Below are positions 8,585 to 17,063 of a stretch of DNA of 64,000 nucleotides, one piece after another (the first letter of the stretch is position 1; each line of letters opens with the position of its first letter). The notes below the pieces were generated by a model, which saw only the letters and a list, made by a program, of their open reading frames with translations, was not told the origin of the DNA and searched no databases. The position numbers were made by a program, and so were the translations under genes. Source of the stretch: a virus; IMG/VR virus record IMGVR_UViG_3300042261_002385, positions 1-64,000 of that record; one strand, 5' to 3'.

Positions 8585-9129
8585 AATATTTAAAATCATA
8601 TAAATTATTTGAAAAAAAGAAAGAAGACAAAGTTGAACTACCTAATCTTTCAGAACTCAAAATTGTTGAATTAAAAACAATTGAGGGTAAAAATAAATGG
8701 CATCACAAAAAAGATAAATTGATACATATGGTTTTAGATTTAGGAGAGTGGGAAGAATTTCCATCAAGTAAAATTCCAAACTTTCATAAAAACATTAAAA
8801 AATACATTCCATCAATGAATGAACATAGATGTTCAATTGGTCGTAAGGGTGGTTTTTTCACAAGAGTTAAAAAAGGAACCTGGCTAGGTCACATAATTGA
8901 ACATATAGCACTTGAATTACAAACATTAGCTGGTCATGATACAGGATTCGGTAGAACAAGAGGCACTGGAAAAAAAGCAGAATATAATGTCATATTTAAT
9001 TATGAAGAAAAACAAGTTGGTTTATTAGCCGCTAGAGAAGCTGTTAAAGTAGCCAAGTCTTTAATTAAAGAAGAAAATCCTGAAATAGAAGATATAGTAA
9101 AAAAGTTAAAGGATAAAATTAAAAAATGA
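8581..9129 (+). CDS. Stand-alone cyanophycin synthetase N-domain protein with phage leader
   Basis: 182 aa. After the leader MKYLKSYKLFE, residues 19-165 match the N-terminal domain of cyanophycin synthetase (CphA) along its whole length: LGEWEEFPSSKIP (54-66), EHRCSIGRKGGF (81-92), GTWLGHIIEHIALELQ (99-114), LAGHDTGFGRTR (116-127) and the final ANREAV-like helix. The ATP-grasp and Mur-ligase domains of CphA are absent. In CphA this domain binds the polymer and has been reported to have hydrolytic activity; H-I-I-E-H (104-108) resembles a zinc-peptidase HxxEH signature. A phage use (for example cutting a peptide or storage polymer) is inference. Confidence 0.8.
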   Translation: MKYLKSYKLFEKKKEDKVELPNLSELKIVELKTIEGKNKWHHKKDKLIHMVLDLGEWEEFPSSKIPNFHKNIKKYIPSMNEHRCSIGRKGGFFTRVKKGTWLGHIIEHIALELQTLAGHDTGFGRTRGTGKKAEYNVIFNYEEKQVGLLAAREAVKVAKSLIKEENPEIEDIVKKLKDKIKK

Positions 9130-9836
9130 AGTATCTAAAATCATATAAATTATTTGAATCTGTTGATAAATCAAAATTCCCAACTTATACAGAATTACAT
9201 GACTTCTTTGTAGAATTAGAAGATGATGATATTACTAAATTCAATTATAGAGGTGATATGCTTTATCTATTTTTTCCACAAAGATGGGAAAGATCCATTC
9301 AATCACGATTATATTATGATATGTCTTTTGAAGAAGACTTTTTAAATCATAAACCAAAAGAACTAATGGGTGAAACTTGGAGTGAATTTTTTATGGATCC
9401 ACTGGATTATTCAGATAAAAGATTTCTTAGAAGCAGAGCAGAATGGATCCACTTAAATGATATAGAGGAAAAAAGAACAAATATACAACAACTAAGAAAA
9501 GATGTTAAAACATTCGAAGAATTATTTGTAGAAGAAATAGAAAAAGGCAATATAAAAGCTTATCCATTTATACGTATGAGATTTGATATCTTTAAACCAG
9601 AACACTTAGATGAAGTAATAGAAAGACTAAAAATGGTTTATGAAGCTACTGATTTCAGACCACTCTGGGGATTCTGGCTTGAAGATTATGCTGATGAAAA
9701 TAGTTTTGATGTAATGACTTTTGTAAACTCAAGTCTTTATTTAGTTAACTGCTCAGATGAAGAATATCAACATTTAGCTGAAATATTTAATGAAAGTAAT
9801 TTAGATAAACAAGTAACAAAACATTTCATAAAGTAG
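9126..9836 (+). CDS. Leader-bearing phage protein, 236 aa
   Basis: Begins MKYLKSYKLFES, identical over ten residues to the leader of the preceding CphA-like protein, yet the bodies are unrelated. The body is acidic and Trp/Phe-rich, with no recognised motif. Starts inside the end of the preceding gene (ATGA). Its stop is followed by a short 9-base tandem repeat. Confidence 0.6.
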   Translation: MKYLKSYKLFESVDKSKFPTYTELHDFFVELEDDDITKFNYRGDMLYLFFPQRWERSIQSRLYYDMSFEEDFLNHKPKELMGETWSEFFMDPLDYSDKRFLRSRAEWIHLNDIEEKRTNIQQLRKDVKTFEELFVEEIEKGNIKAYPFIRMRFDIFKPEHLDEVIERLKMVYEATDFRPLWGFWLEDYADENSFDVMTFVNSSLYLVNCSDEEYQHLAEIFNESNLDKQVTKHFIK

Positions 9837-9857
9837 AAAAGGTAGAAAAGGTAGAAG
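9833..9857 (+). repeat. Short 9-bp tandem repeat
   Basis: GTAGAAAAG repeated about 2.8 times directly after the stop of the 9126-9836 gene. Probably replication slippage; no function implied. Confidence 0.6.
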
Positions 9858-9864
9858 TTTTATC

Positions 9865-9876
9865 TTAATATATAAC
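9865..9876 (+). promoter_or_regulatory. Putative late promoter (TTAATATATAAC)
   Basis: Exact recurrent element 2 bases before the ATG at 9879 of the second HNH nuclease. As with the first nuclease (2994), the spacing is unusually tight, as if the mobile gene carries the element with it. Confidence 0.4.
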
Positions 9877-9878
9877 TT

Positions 9879-10625
9879 ATGAAAACATGCTCTAAATGTA
9901 AAATAGAAAAAGAATTATCTGATTTTTATAAAAAGAAAGCCTCTAAAGATGGCTTTAGAAGTGAATGCAAGAAATGTATTCTAAATAAAGGAAAAATTTA
10001 TTACCAGGATAATAAAGATGAAAGATTAGATTATTACTACAATAACAGAGAAGAAATTCTTGAAAAGAAAAAGGTATATTACCAGGATAATATAGAGAAA
10101 ATATCTGAAAAGGATAAAAAACGTTATAGTGAAAATAAAGAAAAAGAGAATGAACGAACTAAAATGTATTATTCCGAAAATAAAGATATTATTTCTGAAA
10201 GAAAAAGAAAAAAGTATAATGAAAATCCAGATAAAGAACGAAAACGTATTTCCTTATATAGAAAGAAAAATAAAGATAGAATAAATGAGAAGATTAGATT
10301 AAGAAAACAAGATGATACTTTGTATAAAGCAAAAATGGCAATACGCTCAGTCATATCTTGTTCAATTAGAAACCAAGGATATAAGAAAAATAGTCTAACA
10401 TATGAAATACTATGTTGTTCTTATGAAGATTTTAAGTCATATATAGAGGAACAATTTACAGAAGGAATGTCTTGGGAGAATTATGGAGAATGGCATTTGG
10501 ATCATAAAACACCGATAAGTTGGGCAGATAGTGAAGAAAAAGTCTATGAATTAAATCATTACTTAAATTTTCAACCATTATGGGCTTTTGACAATCTATC
10601 AAAAGGAAACAAATGGTCAGATTAA
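9879..10625 (+). CDS. HNH homing endonuclease with zinc ribbon and coiled basic linker
   Basis: 248 aa. N-terminal CSKC...CKKC zinc ribbon (residues 4-33), then about 110 residues of repeated basic, tyrosine-containing helices (YYQDN / YSENK / YNENP units recurring every 16-18 residues), then the nuclease core with WENYGEWHLDHKTPIS near residues 198-213 and NFQPLWAFDN...KGNKW. Paralogue of the nuclease at 2994-3575, with an expanded linker probably used for DNA contact. It interrupts the boundary between the leader-bearing genes and the gp32-like gene. Confidence 0.85.
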   Translation: MKTCSKCKIEKELSDFYKKKASKDGFRSECKKCILNKGKIYYQDNKDERLDYYYNNREEILEKKKVYYQDNIEKISEKDKKRYSENKEKENERTKMYYSENKDIISERKRKKYNENPDKERKRISLYRKKNKDRINEKIRLRKQDDTLYKAKMAIRSVISCSIRNQGYKKNSLTYEILCCSYEDFKSYIEEQFTEGMSWENYGEWHLDHKTPISWADSEEKVYELNHYLNFQPLWAFDNLSKGNKWSD

Positions 10626-10638
10626 AATATAATAAATT

Positions 10639-10788
10639 ATGAAATCAAAAACAAAAAGAAAGTTAAAAATATACTTTTCTATGGATCCTGACTTATATGG
10701 AATATTTGAAAAACATATAGATCAAAATCTATTAGACAAGTCTAAAGTTATAGAGAAATTAATTGAGGAATATATGAAAAATAAATAA
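10639..10788 (+). CDS. Small ribbon-helix-helix-like protein, 49 aa
   Basis: Complete 49-codon frame between the HNH gene and the gp32-like gene. Layout fits an Arc/CopG ribbon-helix-helix fold: a basic start, a short strand (KLKIYFSM), helix (DPDLYGIFEKHI), turn, and second helix (DKSKVIEKLIEEYM). Such proteins are dimeric DNA-binding repressors. The assignment rests on pattern and length, not on an alignment. Position suggests a regulator of nearby replication genes. Confidence 0.6.
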   Translation: MKSKTKRKLKIYFSMDPDLYGIFEKHIDQNLLDKSKVIEKLIEEYMKNK

Positions 10789-10860
10789 ACTTTCCAAATT
10801 AATTTTGATATAAATCATATCAAATCAAAAGATTTGAATAACAAAAAATAAAAAGCAATT

Positions 10861-11829
10861 ATGGCAATTAATGAATTAGATGACCTATTCAATGGCGGAC
10901 TGGACAGTAAAATGGACTTCTTAAATGAGCAAAAAACAACAACAAACAACGACGGTATTTACCGAGTTGATCTTTCAAAATGTAAGGATAAAAAGAAGGG
11001 TTGGCGCAGTGTTGTTCGTTTTCTCCCTAACTTGACCAAAGATGGTAAAGTTGGTCAATCAGCAATTGAGAAAATTACTCATTATGTTGATATTAAACAA
11101 CCTAAAGAATTAAGCGGATGGTTTGATAGTCCAAAGAATTTCAATGAGAAATGTGCTTTGACTGATCTTTACTATACAATGCAAAATTCTAAAAATGCAA
11201 TTCTTATTGAGAAGTCAAAACAGTTGAAGTATTCTAAAAAATACTACTCTTATGTTTTAGTATTAGAAGATGAGCAACAACCAGAAAATGTTGGAAAAAT
11301 TATGATTTTCCAATATGGTAAAACAATCAAAGATAAAATTCAAGCTGAGAAGAACGGTGAAATCTCAGGTGTTCCTTGTAACGTATTTGATTTAGCAGCA
11401 GGAAAAGATTTCGTTCTTGTAGTTAAAGAAATTCAAACTGGTGACGAAACATATCCTGATTACAAAATGAGTATGTTTAAACCAGAAACTACTTCTCTTC
11501 CAATTTACTTTAAAGAGAAAGGAGCTTTCAAAAATGCACCTCTTAATGAAGGTAAAATCGAAGCTTCGGTTCAAGGTAAAATCAAAGATTTTTTACTTGA
11601 AAGAGACCACGATTTAGAAGAGTATTCACCAAAAGCTCTTACCGAAGAACAACAAGCTAAAATCACTGAGATTACAAATTTCTTAACTGGTAAAGCTTCA
11701 TCTTCTTACAGCTCAGCTAAGGCAGAGTCAAAACCTTCTTCAGATGATTTTGATTTTGATGATAATTTCTCTTCAACTACATCTTCTGCTACAGAAGAAG
11801 AAGAGGATGACTTCTTCGCTGATATGTAA
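10861..11829 (+). CDS. gp32-like single-stranded DNA-binding protein
   Basis: 322 aa. The pattern matches T4 gp32: a short N-terminal cooperativity arm, the core strand WRSVVRFLPN (48-57), a central OB-fold containing KKYYSYVLVLEDEQQPENVGKIMIFQYGKTI near 125-155 and DFVLVVKEI, then a Ser-rich linker and a strongly acidic tail (after residue 295, ending EEEEDDFFADM) used to dock replication partners. The gp32 zinc module (His-Cys-Cys-Cys) looks lost: only His74 and Cys98 remain and there is no CxxC. It coats replication and recombination intermediates. Followed by its own terminator. Confidence 0.9.
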   Translation: MAINELDDLFNGGLDSKMDFLNEQKTTTNNDGIYRVDLSKCKDKKKGWRSVVRFLPNLTKDGKVGQSAIEKITHYVDIKQPKELSGWFDSPKNFNEKCALTDLYYTMQNSKNAILIEKSKQLKYSKKYYSYVLVLEDEQQPENVGKIMIFQYGKTIKDKIQAEKNGEISGVPCNVFDLAAGKDFVLVVKEIQTGDETYPDYKMSMFKPETTSLPIYFKEKGAFKNAPLNEGKIEASVQGKIKDFLLERDHDLEEYSPKALTEEQQAKITEITNFLTGKASSSYSSAKAESKPSSDDFDFDDNFSSTTSSATEEEEDDFFADM

Positions 11830-11847
11830 TAATATCAAAAAACTAAT

Positions 11848-11878
11848 AAAATCCCACAATTTTTGTGGGATTTTTTTG
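11848..11878 (+). terminator. Intrinsic terminator after the gp32-like gene
   Basis: AAAATCCCACAA-type arm pairs with TTGTGGGATTTT (11848-11874), followed by a T run. Confidence 0.85.
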
Positions 11879-11925
11879 TTTTATATAAACTTAGCCACTA
11901 AATAAGAATATAAAAAGTGACTAAA

Positions 11926-11938
11926 GTTATATATACTT
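11926..11938 (+). promoter_or_regulatory. Putative late promoter (GTTATATATACTT)
   Basis: Recurrent TATATA element 20 bases before the ATG at 11959. Confidence 0.45.
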
Positions 11939-11958
11939 CAAAAAATTGAACCTCTTTT

Positions 11959-12951
11959 ATGAGTTTAGAAAATAAAAAATTTAGAAATAATAAAACTGGT
12001 GAAGTAGTAAAAGTAATCAGTGCATTTGAAAATATTGCAGTTCTTGAGAATAAGCAAAAAACAACAGTAAGTGATTTGATGAATCCATCAATTTATACTG
12101 AAGAAATTGATCCAAGTAGTTTTTTTTCAAATCAATCAGCTTATAACATTCTGGCTGAAAAAATAAAAACTATTCCAACACATATGATTAAAGACGATGA
12201 AACAAATCCAGTTGTAAATTTGAATCCAACATATAATTCAAACATGCAGTTTTCACCAACAGTGAATGAAAGTGCTATTGTTATGACGACAGAGGAAGAT
12301 GAAAGAGCCGAGCTAGCAAGAAAGTATGGAGTCACTGAAGATTCAACACAAAGTCTTCAAAGACAAAATGAGGCTTTTGCTAGAATTTTAGGTGAAGATT
12401 CCGATAATGAGTTACCACAAATACCGGTAAGACAATTTGATGAAACACCAGTTCAAAGAGTTGAAGTTAATAGAGAAGAAATGAATGTAGTAAATCAAAT
12501 TAGTCCTCAGAATTCACAACAAATTAATAATCAAACAGTTCAACAAATTGAAGATCCAATTATTACGATGTTTAAAAGAACTAAAAGGTCTGTTGACTTT
12601 AAAGTAACTGTTGATATATCTGATAAAATTCCAAGACTTGACTTTATTGAAATGATGGAGGACTCATATGAAGTATCAATGATTGATTACTTAGCTGAAG
12701 AGTTCACTAATAAAATTTTAAATGATCCTTCTTTAATCAAAGAATCTATCAAAAGTAAAATCAAACAATTGGTATATGGTGGAGATGTGAAATTTCAACC
12801 ACCAATAAATTCTCAAATCACCGATGCGGTCACTCAAATTGAAAAACATGAATCACTTTCTCACGAGAAAGAACCAGTTTTGTCAAAAGACCTTCCTAAA
12901 AAAACAACTACTAGAAAGCCAAGAGCCAAAAAAGAACCAATTCAAAAATGA
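11959..12951 (+). CDS. Hypothetical phage protein, probable virion-associated, 330 aa
   Basis: Three-part layout: an N-terminal beta-like segment (1-50) with KTGEVVKV resembling a small SH3-like barrel; a long Asn/Gln/Glu-rich low-complexity middle (90-205); a compact region 210-270 (FKRTKRSVDFKVTVD); and a basic Lys/Arg/Pro tail. Late-type element upstream and translational coupling (ATGA) to the next gene put it at the head of a tail-gene block. No homologue recognised. Confidence 0.55.
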   Translation: MSLENKKFRNNKTGEVVKVISAFENIAVLENKQKTTVSDLMNPSIYTEEIDPSSFFSNQSAYNILAEKIKTIPTHMIKDDETNPVVNLNPTYNSNMQFSPTVNESAIVMTTEEDERAELARKYGVTEDSTQSLQRQNEAFARILGEDSDNELPQIPVRQFDETPVQRVEVNREEMNVVNQISPQNSQQINNQTVQQIEDPIITMFKRTKRSVDFKVTVDISDKIPRLDFIEMMEDSYEVSMIDYLAEEFTNKILNDPSLIKESIKSKIKQLVYGGDVKFQPPINSQITDAVTQIEKHESLSHEKEPVLSKDLPKKTTTRKPRAKKEPIQK

Positions 12952-13346
12952 TAGATGAAAGTTTTATAAAAGCCGCCATAAAAATCAGAAGACAATATCT
13001 TAAATTAACAAATAATCTGTCCTTTTACAAAAGAAAAGCAGAAGACGTAATCGCGAATTTAGAAGATATTGTTAATAAGATTGAAAAAATTCAAAAAGAA
13101 TCAGAAGTTCAAGTCAATACAAATAATGAAGCAATAACTGTTCAACTAACAAAACTTCTTGTTGATATAGAATCTGAAGGAAGAGCCGTCGAATCATTAA
13201 TAGATCCACTAAATCAAGAAATTGAAAAATTAGGCTTAGAAGAGCAAGAATTATGGAGAAATATTAAAAATAAATATCCAAATATTTCTGATGAAGAAAT
13301 TGTCAATCACGTAAGAAATAGACTTATTGATGAAGGCCTTTCTTAA
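12948..13346 (+). CDS. Coiled-coil phage protein, 132 aa
   Basis: Almost entirely helical, with heptad-like spacing from residue 30 to 110 and a final helical segment (SDEEIVNHVRNRL). Overlaps the preceding gene by 4 bases. Its stop lies in the loop of the downstream terminator. Likely a structural or assembly helper; unknown. Confidence 0.6.
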   Translation: MIDESFIKAAIKIRRQYLKLTNNLSFYKRKAEDVIANLEDIVNKIEKIQKESEVQVNTNNEAITVQLTKLLVDIESEGRAVESLIDPLNQEIEKLGLEEQELWRNIKNKYPNISDEEIVNHVRNRLIDEGLS

Positions 13347-13365
13347 TAGAAAGGTTTATTTTTTT
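13337..13365 (+). terminator. Intrinsic terminator overlapping the 12948-13346 stop
   Basis: CCTTTCT (13337-13343), loop TAAT containing the stop codon, AGAAAGG (13348-13354), then a T-rich tract. Confidence 0.75.
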
Positions 13366-13375
13366 ATATATACTA
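13363..13375 (+). promoter_or_regulatory. Putative late promoter (TTTATATATACTA)
   Basis: Recurrent element 16 bases before the ATG at 13392, overlapping the T tract of the preceding terminator. Confidence 0.45.
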
Positions 13376-13391
13376 CAAAATAATTCTTTAA

Positions 13392-15458
13392 ATGGCGAAG
13401 CTATCTAAGTTTGTTAAAGTAGATAAAAATGTTCTTCTAGAATATGTTTACGATGATGAAAATAACATTGGTGAATCTTACGAAGTCTTAGTAAACTCTA
13501 AAGATAGAAGACAGTCATACTTTGCTACATCCACATCTGGAACTAATAATACTCTGAATAATTCACTTTTTGTATTAGACAAAGTATCTAACAAATACGG
13601 TAAGATAAATACATCACAATATAGTTTTTTACAAACAAAAAGTTATTCTTCTTCGACTCCAATTACACATGATAAGCTGATAGTTCATTTACCTATAAAC
13701 TGGACTTTTGGAGAGTATTTAGGATTTTATGTAAAAATATTTGCATATGACGTCCTCAATCAAACAAGCTATGATTTAAGTAATTACTATTTTGATATGA
13801 CAGATTCAGCACAAAGTTATATGCTGAATTTTACATCACCTCCTCTACTATTCGCAGAGAAATTGTGGGGAAAAAATTTGACCATAGAGTTTCCATCAGT
13901 ATCAGCTATTGCCTCTCAAAGAGTAAATAATAGACCTAAAGAGAGTAGTTTAAATGCAAATTTAACAAATGGTTCGGGTTTCAGCTTAACAACTCCAGTT
14001 TTTATAGATTTTCACTTTATTAATAATATACAAACTATTAATGCGGTAACAAGTTATTTACTAAATCCTAAAGTTTCTGTAAGTGTTCCTCAGACTCCAG
14101 AGTTTGAAAATTTAGGACTCAAAATTGAACACTCTCCAAACGGAGACTATTTCGAAATTTATGGAACCTACAACGGAACTATTGCAGGATTTAAGCAGTT
14201 CATAGATGATTCATTTGTTGCGGGTAGTAGATACTATGTTCAGTATAGTATTACTACTTTTGAACAGAATGTTAGAGGAAAAACAATAACCGCAGAAGTA
14301 ATAGATAATTTTAACGAAACAATTGAATTTAGACCAATTATAAAAGCTTCAACAACTACAGCTATAATTGATGTCGAAATGAGATTAATAGACGCAGTTA
14401 CTGAAAGCACAATCATGAGAAGAGCGTCATATGGTATGTTGCAAGATGAGGTTTCAAGATATTCATTAAATCTAATTAAAATCAATCTTAAAAATGCTAA
14501 TAAACCAAAGATTTATAATACTAAACTTAATAGACCAATTGAGACTAAAGGTATTGAAGATAGGATTAGAAATATTCAAAATAAAAACAAAGGTCTTGGT
14601 CCTGTAAAAAATAAAACCATCGATAATGGAGTCTCTTCTATTCAATTTGATCCTACTATAACTGGTTTGATATCAACTGGTATAAAAGATATTGTGATGG
14701 GTGCATTTCCAACGATGGGAACAGACCAGAGTAATCTCAATTTAGTGATTCAAAAAATAGCAAGTGAAGTAGCCAGAAACCTCTCAGGTGGAACTAATCC
14801 TGTAGGTATCGCTTCGTCTCCTCCAGCGACTGTTGAATATCAATTCTTTGATAAGAAAAATGTTACTGTAAAGATTGATGGTAATGCAGAATACGATGCT
14901 CAAGGACAAGGTTTAATAGTAATAGATATGACGGCTGATACAATAGCTCCTATAAACTTTTTGATAACCGACGGACCAGCAAATGAGCCGAAAAATTTAT
15001 CAAGACTTAATGATATTTTATTAGTTTTTAGTGATGCTAGAAGCACAGAAAAAATACCAGAAAGTTCATACAGAACATCTGGTGCTTCTGACTTAGATAG
15101 AGGTTTAGTTTATTTCGAAATTAACGATAGAAGTAAACAAAATATTAGAAAATTCTATGACGGTGGAAACAAAAACTTTTCAATAGTAGGTGTTTCAAAT
15201 GGTAAAGAGTTTCAAATTTATAGAGGAGTTTTCGAACTCTCAGATTCTAAAACTATGTTAGCTCAAAACGAAGCTATCATAAAAGCTAAATTAGATAAAC
15301 AAAAAGAACAAGCTGCAGCTGCTCTCAACGGCACACCTAATCCATCTACAAAATCAGATCCGTCTAATACTGCAGCCGCTGCTGCAAATTCAGGAACTAC
15401 AGGTGGAACAGGTGATCCTAATGATAAAACTGGAAATGCTCCAAAAAAGAAGGGATAA
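13392..15458 (+). CDS. Large tail/baseplate-type virion protein, 688 aa
   Basis: Predicted mainly beta, soluble, without signal peptide. The first 200 residues are strand-rich (LIVHLPINWTFGEYLGFYVKIF near 97-118). A basic linker (385-420) leads to a second beta region. The last 55 residues are an Ala/Pro/Ser/Thr/Gly-rich, probably disordered tail ending in KKKG. Length, composition, late-type promoter and the adjoining tail-tube-like gene support a virion role. I cannot name the T4 counterpart. Confidence 0.55.
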   Translation: MAKLSKFVKVDKNVLLEYVYDDENNIGESYEVLVNSKDRRQSYFATSTSGTNNTLNNSLFVLDKVSNKYGKINTSQYSFLQTKSYSSSTPITHDKLIVHLPINWTFGEYLGFYVKIFAYDVLNQTSYDLSNYYFDMTDSAQSYMLNFTSPPLLFAEKLWGKNLTIEFPSVSAIASQRVNNRPKESSLNANLTNGSGFSLTTPVFIDFHFINNIQTINAVTSYLLNPKVSVSVPQTPEFENLGLKIEHSPNGDYFEIYGTYNGTIAGFKQFIDDSFVAGSRYYVQYSITTFEQNVRGKTITAEVIDNFNETIEFRPIIKASTTTAIIDVEMRLIDAVTESTIMRRASYGMLQDEVSRYSLNLIKINLKNANKPKIYNTKLNRPIETKGIEDRIRNIQNKNKGLGPVKNKTIDNGVSSIQFDPTITGLISTGIKDIVMGAFPTMGTDQSNLNLVIQKIASEVARNLSGGTNPVGIASSPPATVEYQFFDKKNVTVKIDGNAEYDAQGQGLIVIDMTADTIAPINFLITDGPANEPKNLSRLNDILLVFSDARSTEKIPESSYRTSGASDLDRGLVYFEINDRSKQNIRKFYDGGNKNFSIVGVSNGKEFQIYRGVFELSDSKTMLAQNEAIIKAKLDKQKEQAAAALNGTPNPSTKSDPSNTAAAAANSGTTGGTGDPNDKTGNAPKKKG

Positions 15459-15461
15459 AAA

Positions 15462-16061
15462 ATGAGATTAAGTAGTCAAGCCAGTCAGTTTATATTCAAT
15501 TTACCATCGGATTTTTTACCTACAGAAATTTTAGAAACATATAGTCCGATTCTTGAAAAAAATTGGATTCAATATGAAGATGTAGTCTCATATTTGAACT
15601 CTACTATTAAATCGGTCAATTTTCCAGGAGTCAATTTTGAGATGCCAAAGCAAATAACAATGAGAGGTAAAGAAAGACAATTCAAACCAGCTAAAAACGT
15701 TCAAGATATTACGACAACTCATGATTTGACAGTGACTTTTAGAAGTGTGGATTCTGATCTTAACTATTGGCTAATGTTTGACATAATAACTAAACATTAT
15801 TTAGATCTTGAAAATGCCTTTGTTAATCCGTTTACCATAACCTGTGTAGACATACATAGAGATGCAATTTACGTTATAAGGTTTTACGAAATAATACTCA
15901 AAGGCATGTCTGAAAATACTTTTAATTATTCACTACAAAAAGTTGCTACGAAAGACTTTACGATTACATTTCACTTTAATTTCTATGATATTCAGTTCCT
16001 ACTTAATCAAAGTAAAGTTTTAGAATTAGGAGCAGTTCCGTCAATTATTCAGAGAATATAA
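15462..16061 (+). CDS. Tail-tube-fold-like or baseplate protein, 199 aa
   Basis: Starts 3 bases after the preceding stop. The pattern resembles tail-tube/baseplate-hub proteins: an N-terminal arm, a GKERQFKPAKN loop, then long strands (THDLTVTFRSVDSDLNYWLMFDI near 87-110; ITCVDIHRDAIYVIRFYEIILKGM; FTITFHFNFYDIQF). This order of beta-hairpin, helix and paired strands is typical of gp19/gp54-like tube domains. The family is inferred, not aligned. Convergent with the glycan operon, with only 3 bases between stops. Confidence 0.5.
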   Translation: MRLSSQASQFIFNLPSDFLPTEILETYSPILEKNWIQYEDVVSYLNSTIKSVNFPGVNFEMPKQITMRGKERQFKPAKNVQDITTTHDLTVTFRSVDSDLNYWLMFDIITKHYLDLENAFVNPFTITCVDIHRDAIYVIRFYEIILKGMSENTFNYSLQKVATKDFTITFHFNFYDIQFLLNQSKVLELGAVPSIIQRI

Positions 16062-16064
16062 AAG

Positions 16065-17060
16065 CTAAATCATTTTTTTTGAAATCCACTCATATGTTTT
16101 ACGTAATCCTTTTTCTAAAGGATAATTTATCTCATATCCGATTTTTTCAAAGAATAATTTATTATCAGATTTTCTACCCATTACTCCAATCGGACACTTA
16201 TGACCATATTTTTTTTCAAAATCCTCACCAAAAATGTTATTAATTTTGATGGATTTGTCTGCAATTTTAGAAACGATTTCGACCAATTGATTGATTGTAA
16301 CCATTTCTTCTGAACCAATGTTTACAGGACCAGTAAATTCCGAATTCATTAATTTATCAACTGCCGTCAAACATTCATCAATAAATAAGAAAGATCTTGT
16401 TTGAGTTCCATCACCCCAAATCTCAATCTCACCATTAGATTCTAGAACTTTTCTACAAACTGCTGCCGGTGCTTTTTCTTTTCCACCAGTCCAAGTCCCT
16501 TCAGGACCAAAGATGTTATGAAATCTAGCTATTCGAACATTTAGATTATAATTTCTCATATAAGCCAAGTATAATCTTTCACTGAATAATTTTTCCCAAC
16601 CATACTCGGAATCCGGATTAGCTGGATATGCTGAACTTTCCTCACAATTAGGATTATTCGGGTCTAATTGATTGTGCTCAGGATAAATACAAGCAGATGA
16701 AGAATAAAAAACTTTTTTTACTTTTGTCAAAACACACTCATTTACAACATTTAGATTTATCATAGCTGAATTATGCATGACATTAGCATCATTTTCACCT
16801 GTAAAGATGTAACCAGCACCTCCCATATCAGCTGCTAGTTGATAAACCTCATCAAATCCATTTTCAATATGGAAAACATCTTTAATAAAATTCAAATCTT
16901 TCAAATCTCCTTTGTAAAAATCATCACAAATAATATTATGTCCTAAATGCTCATGATTTTTTATATCAGCGATTCTCACATAAGAATTTTCACTTTTTAG
17001 TTTTCTACCAAGATGACCACCAATAAAGCCACCACCACCAAGTATTAAAATTTTTTTCAT
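16065..17060 (-). CDS. GDP-mannose 3,5-epimerase-like enzyme
   Basis: 331 aa short-chain dehydrogenase/epimerase. The NAD motif GGGGFIGGHL is at 8-17. The diagnostic GME segments are all present: AADMGGAG, SSSACIYPE, YGWEK catalytic Tyr/Lys, RFHNIFGPEGTWTGGKEKAPAA, WGDGTQTRSF and PVNIGSEEMV. The plant enzyme converts GDP-mannose to GDP-L-galactose or GDP-L-gulose. Last gene of the operon. It would branch from the same GDP-mannose pool used by Gmd/Fcl. Strong family match; the exact product in a phage is inference. Confidence 0.88.
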   Translation of the reverse strand: MKKILILGGGGFIGGHLGRKLKSENSYVRIADIKNHEHLGHNIICDDFYKGDLKDLNFIKDVFHIENGFDEVYQLAADMGGAGYIFTGENDANVMHNSAMINLNVVNECVLTKVKKVFYSSSACIYPEHNQLDPNNPNCEESSAYPANPDSEYGWEKLFSERLYLAYMRNYNLNVRIARFHNIFGPEGTWTGGKEKAPAAVCRKVLESNGEIEIWGDGTQTRSFLFIDECLTAVDKLMNSEFTGPVNIGSEEMVTINQLVEIVSKIADKSIKINNIFGEDFEKKYGHKCPIGVMGRKSDNKLFFEKIGYEINYPLEKGLRKTYEWISKKMI

Positions 17061-17063
17061 TTT

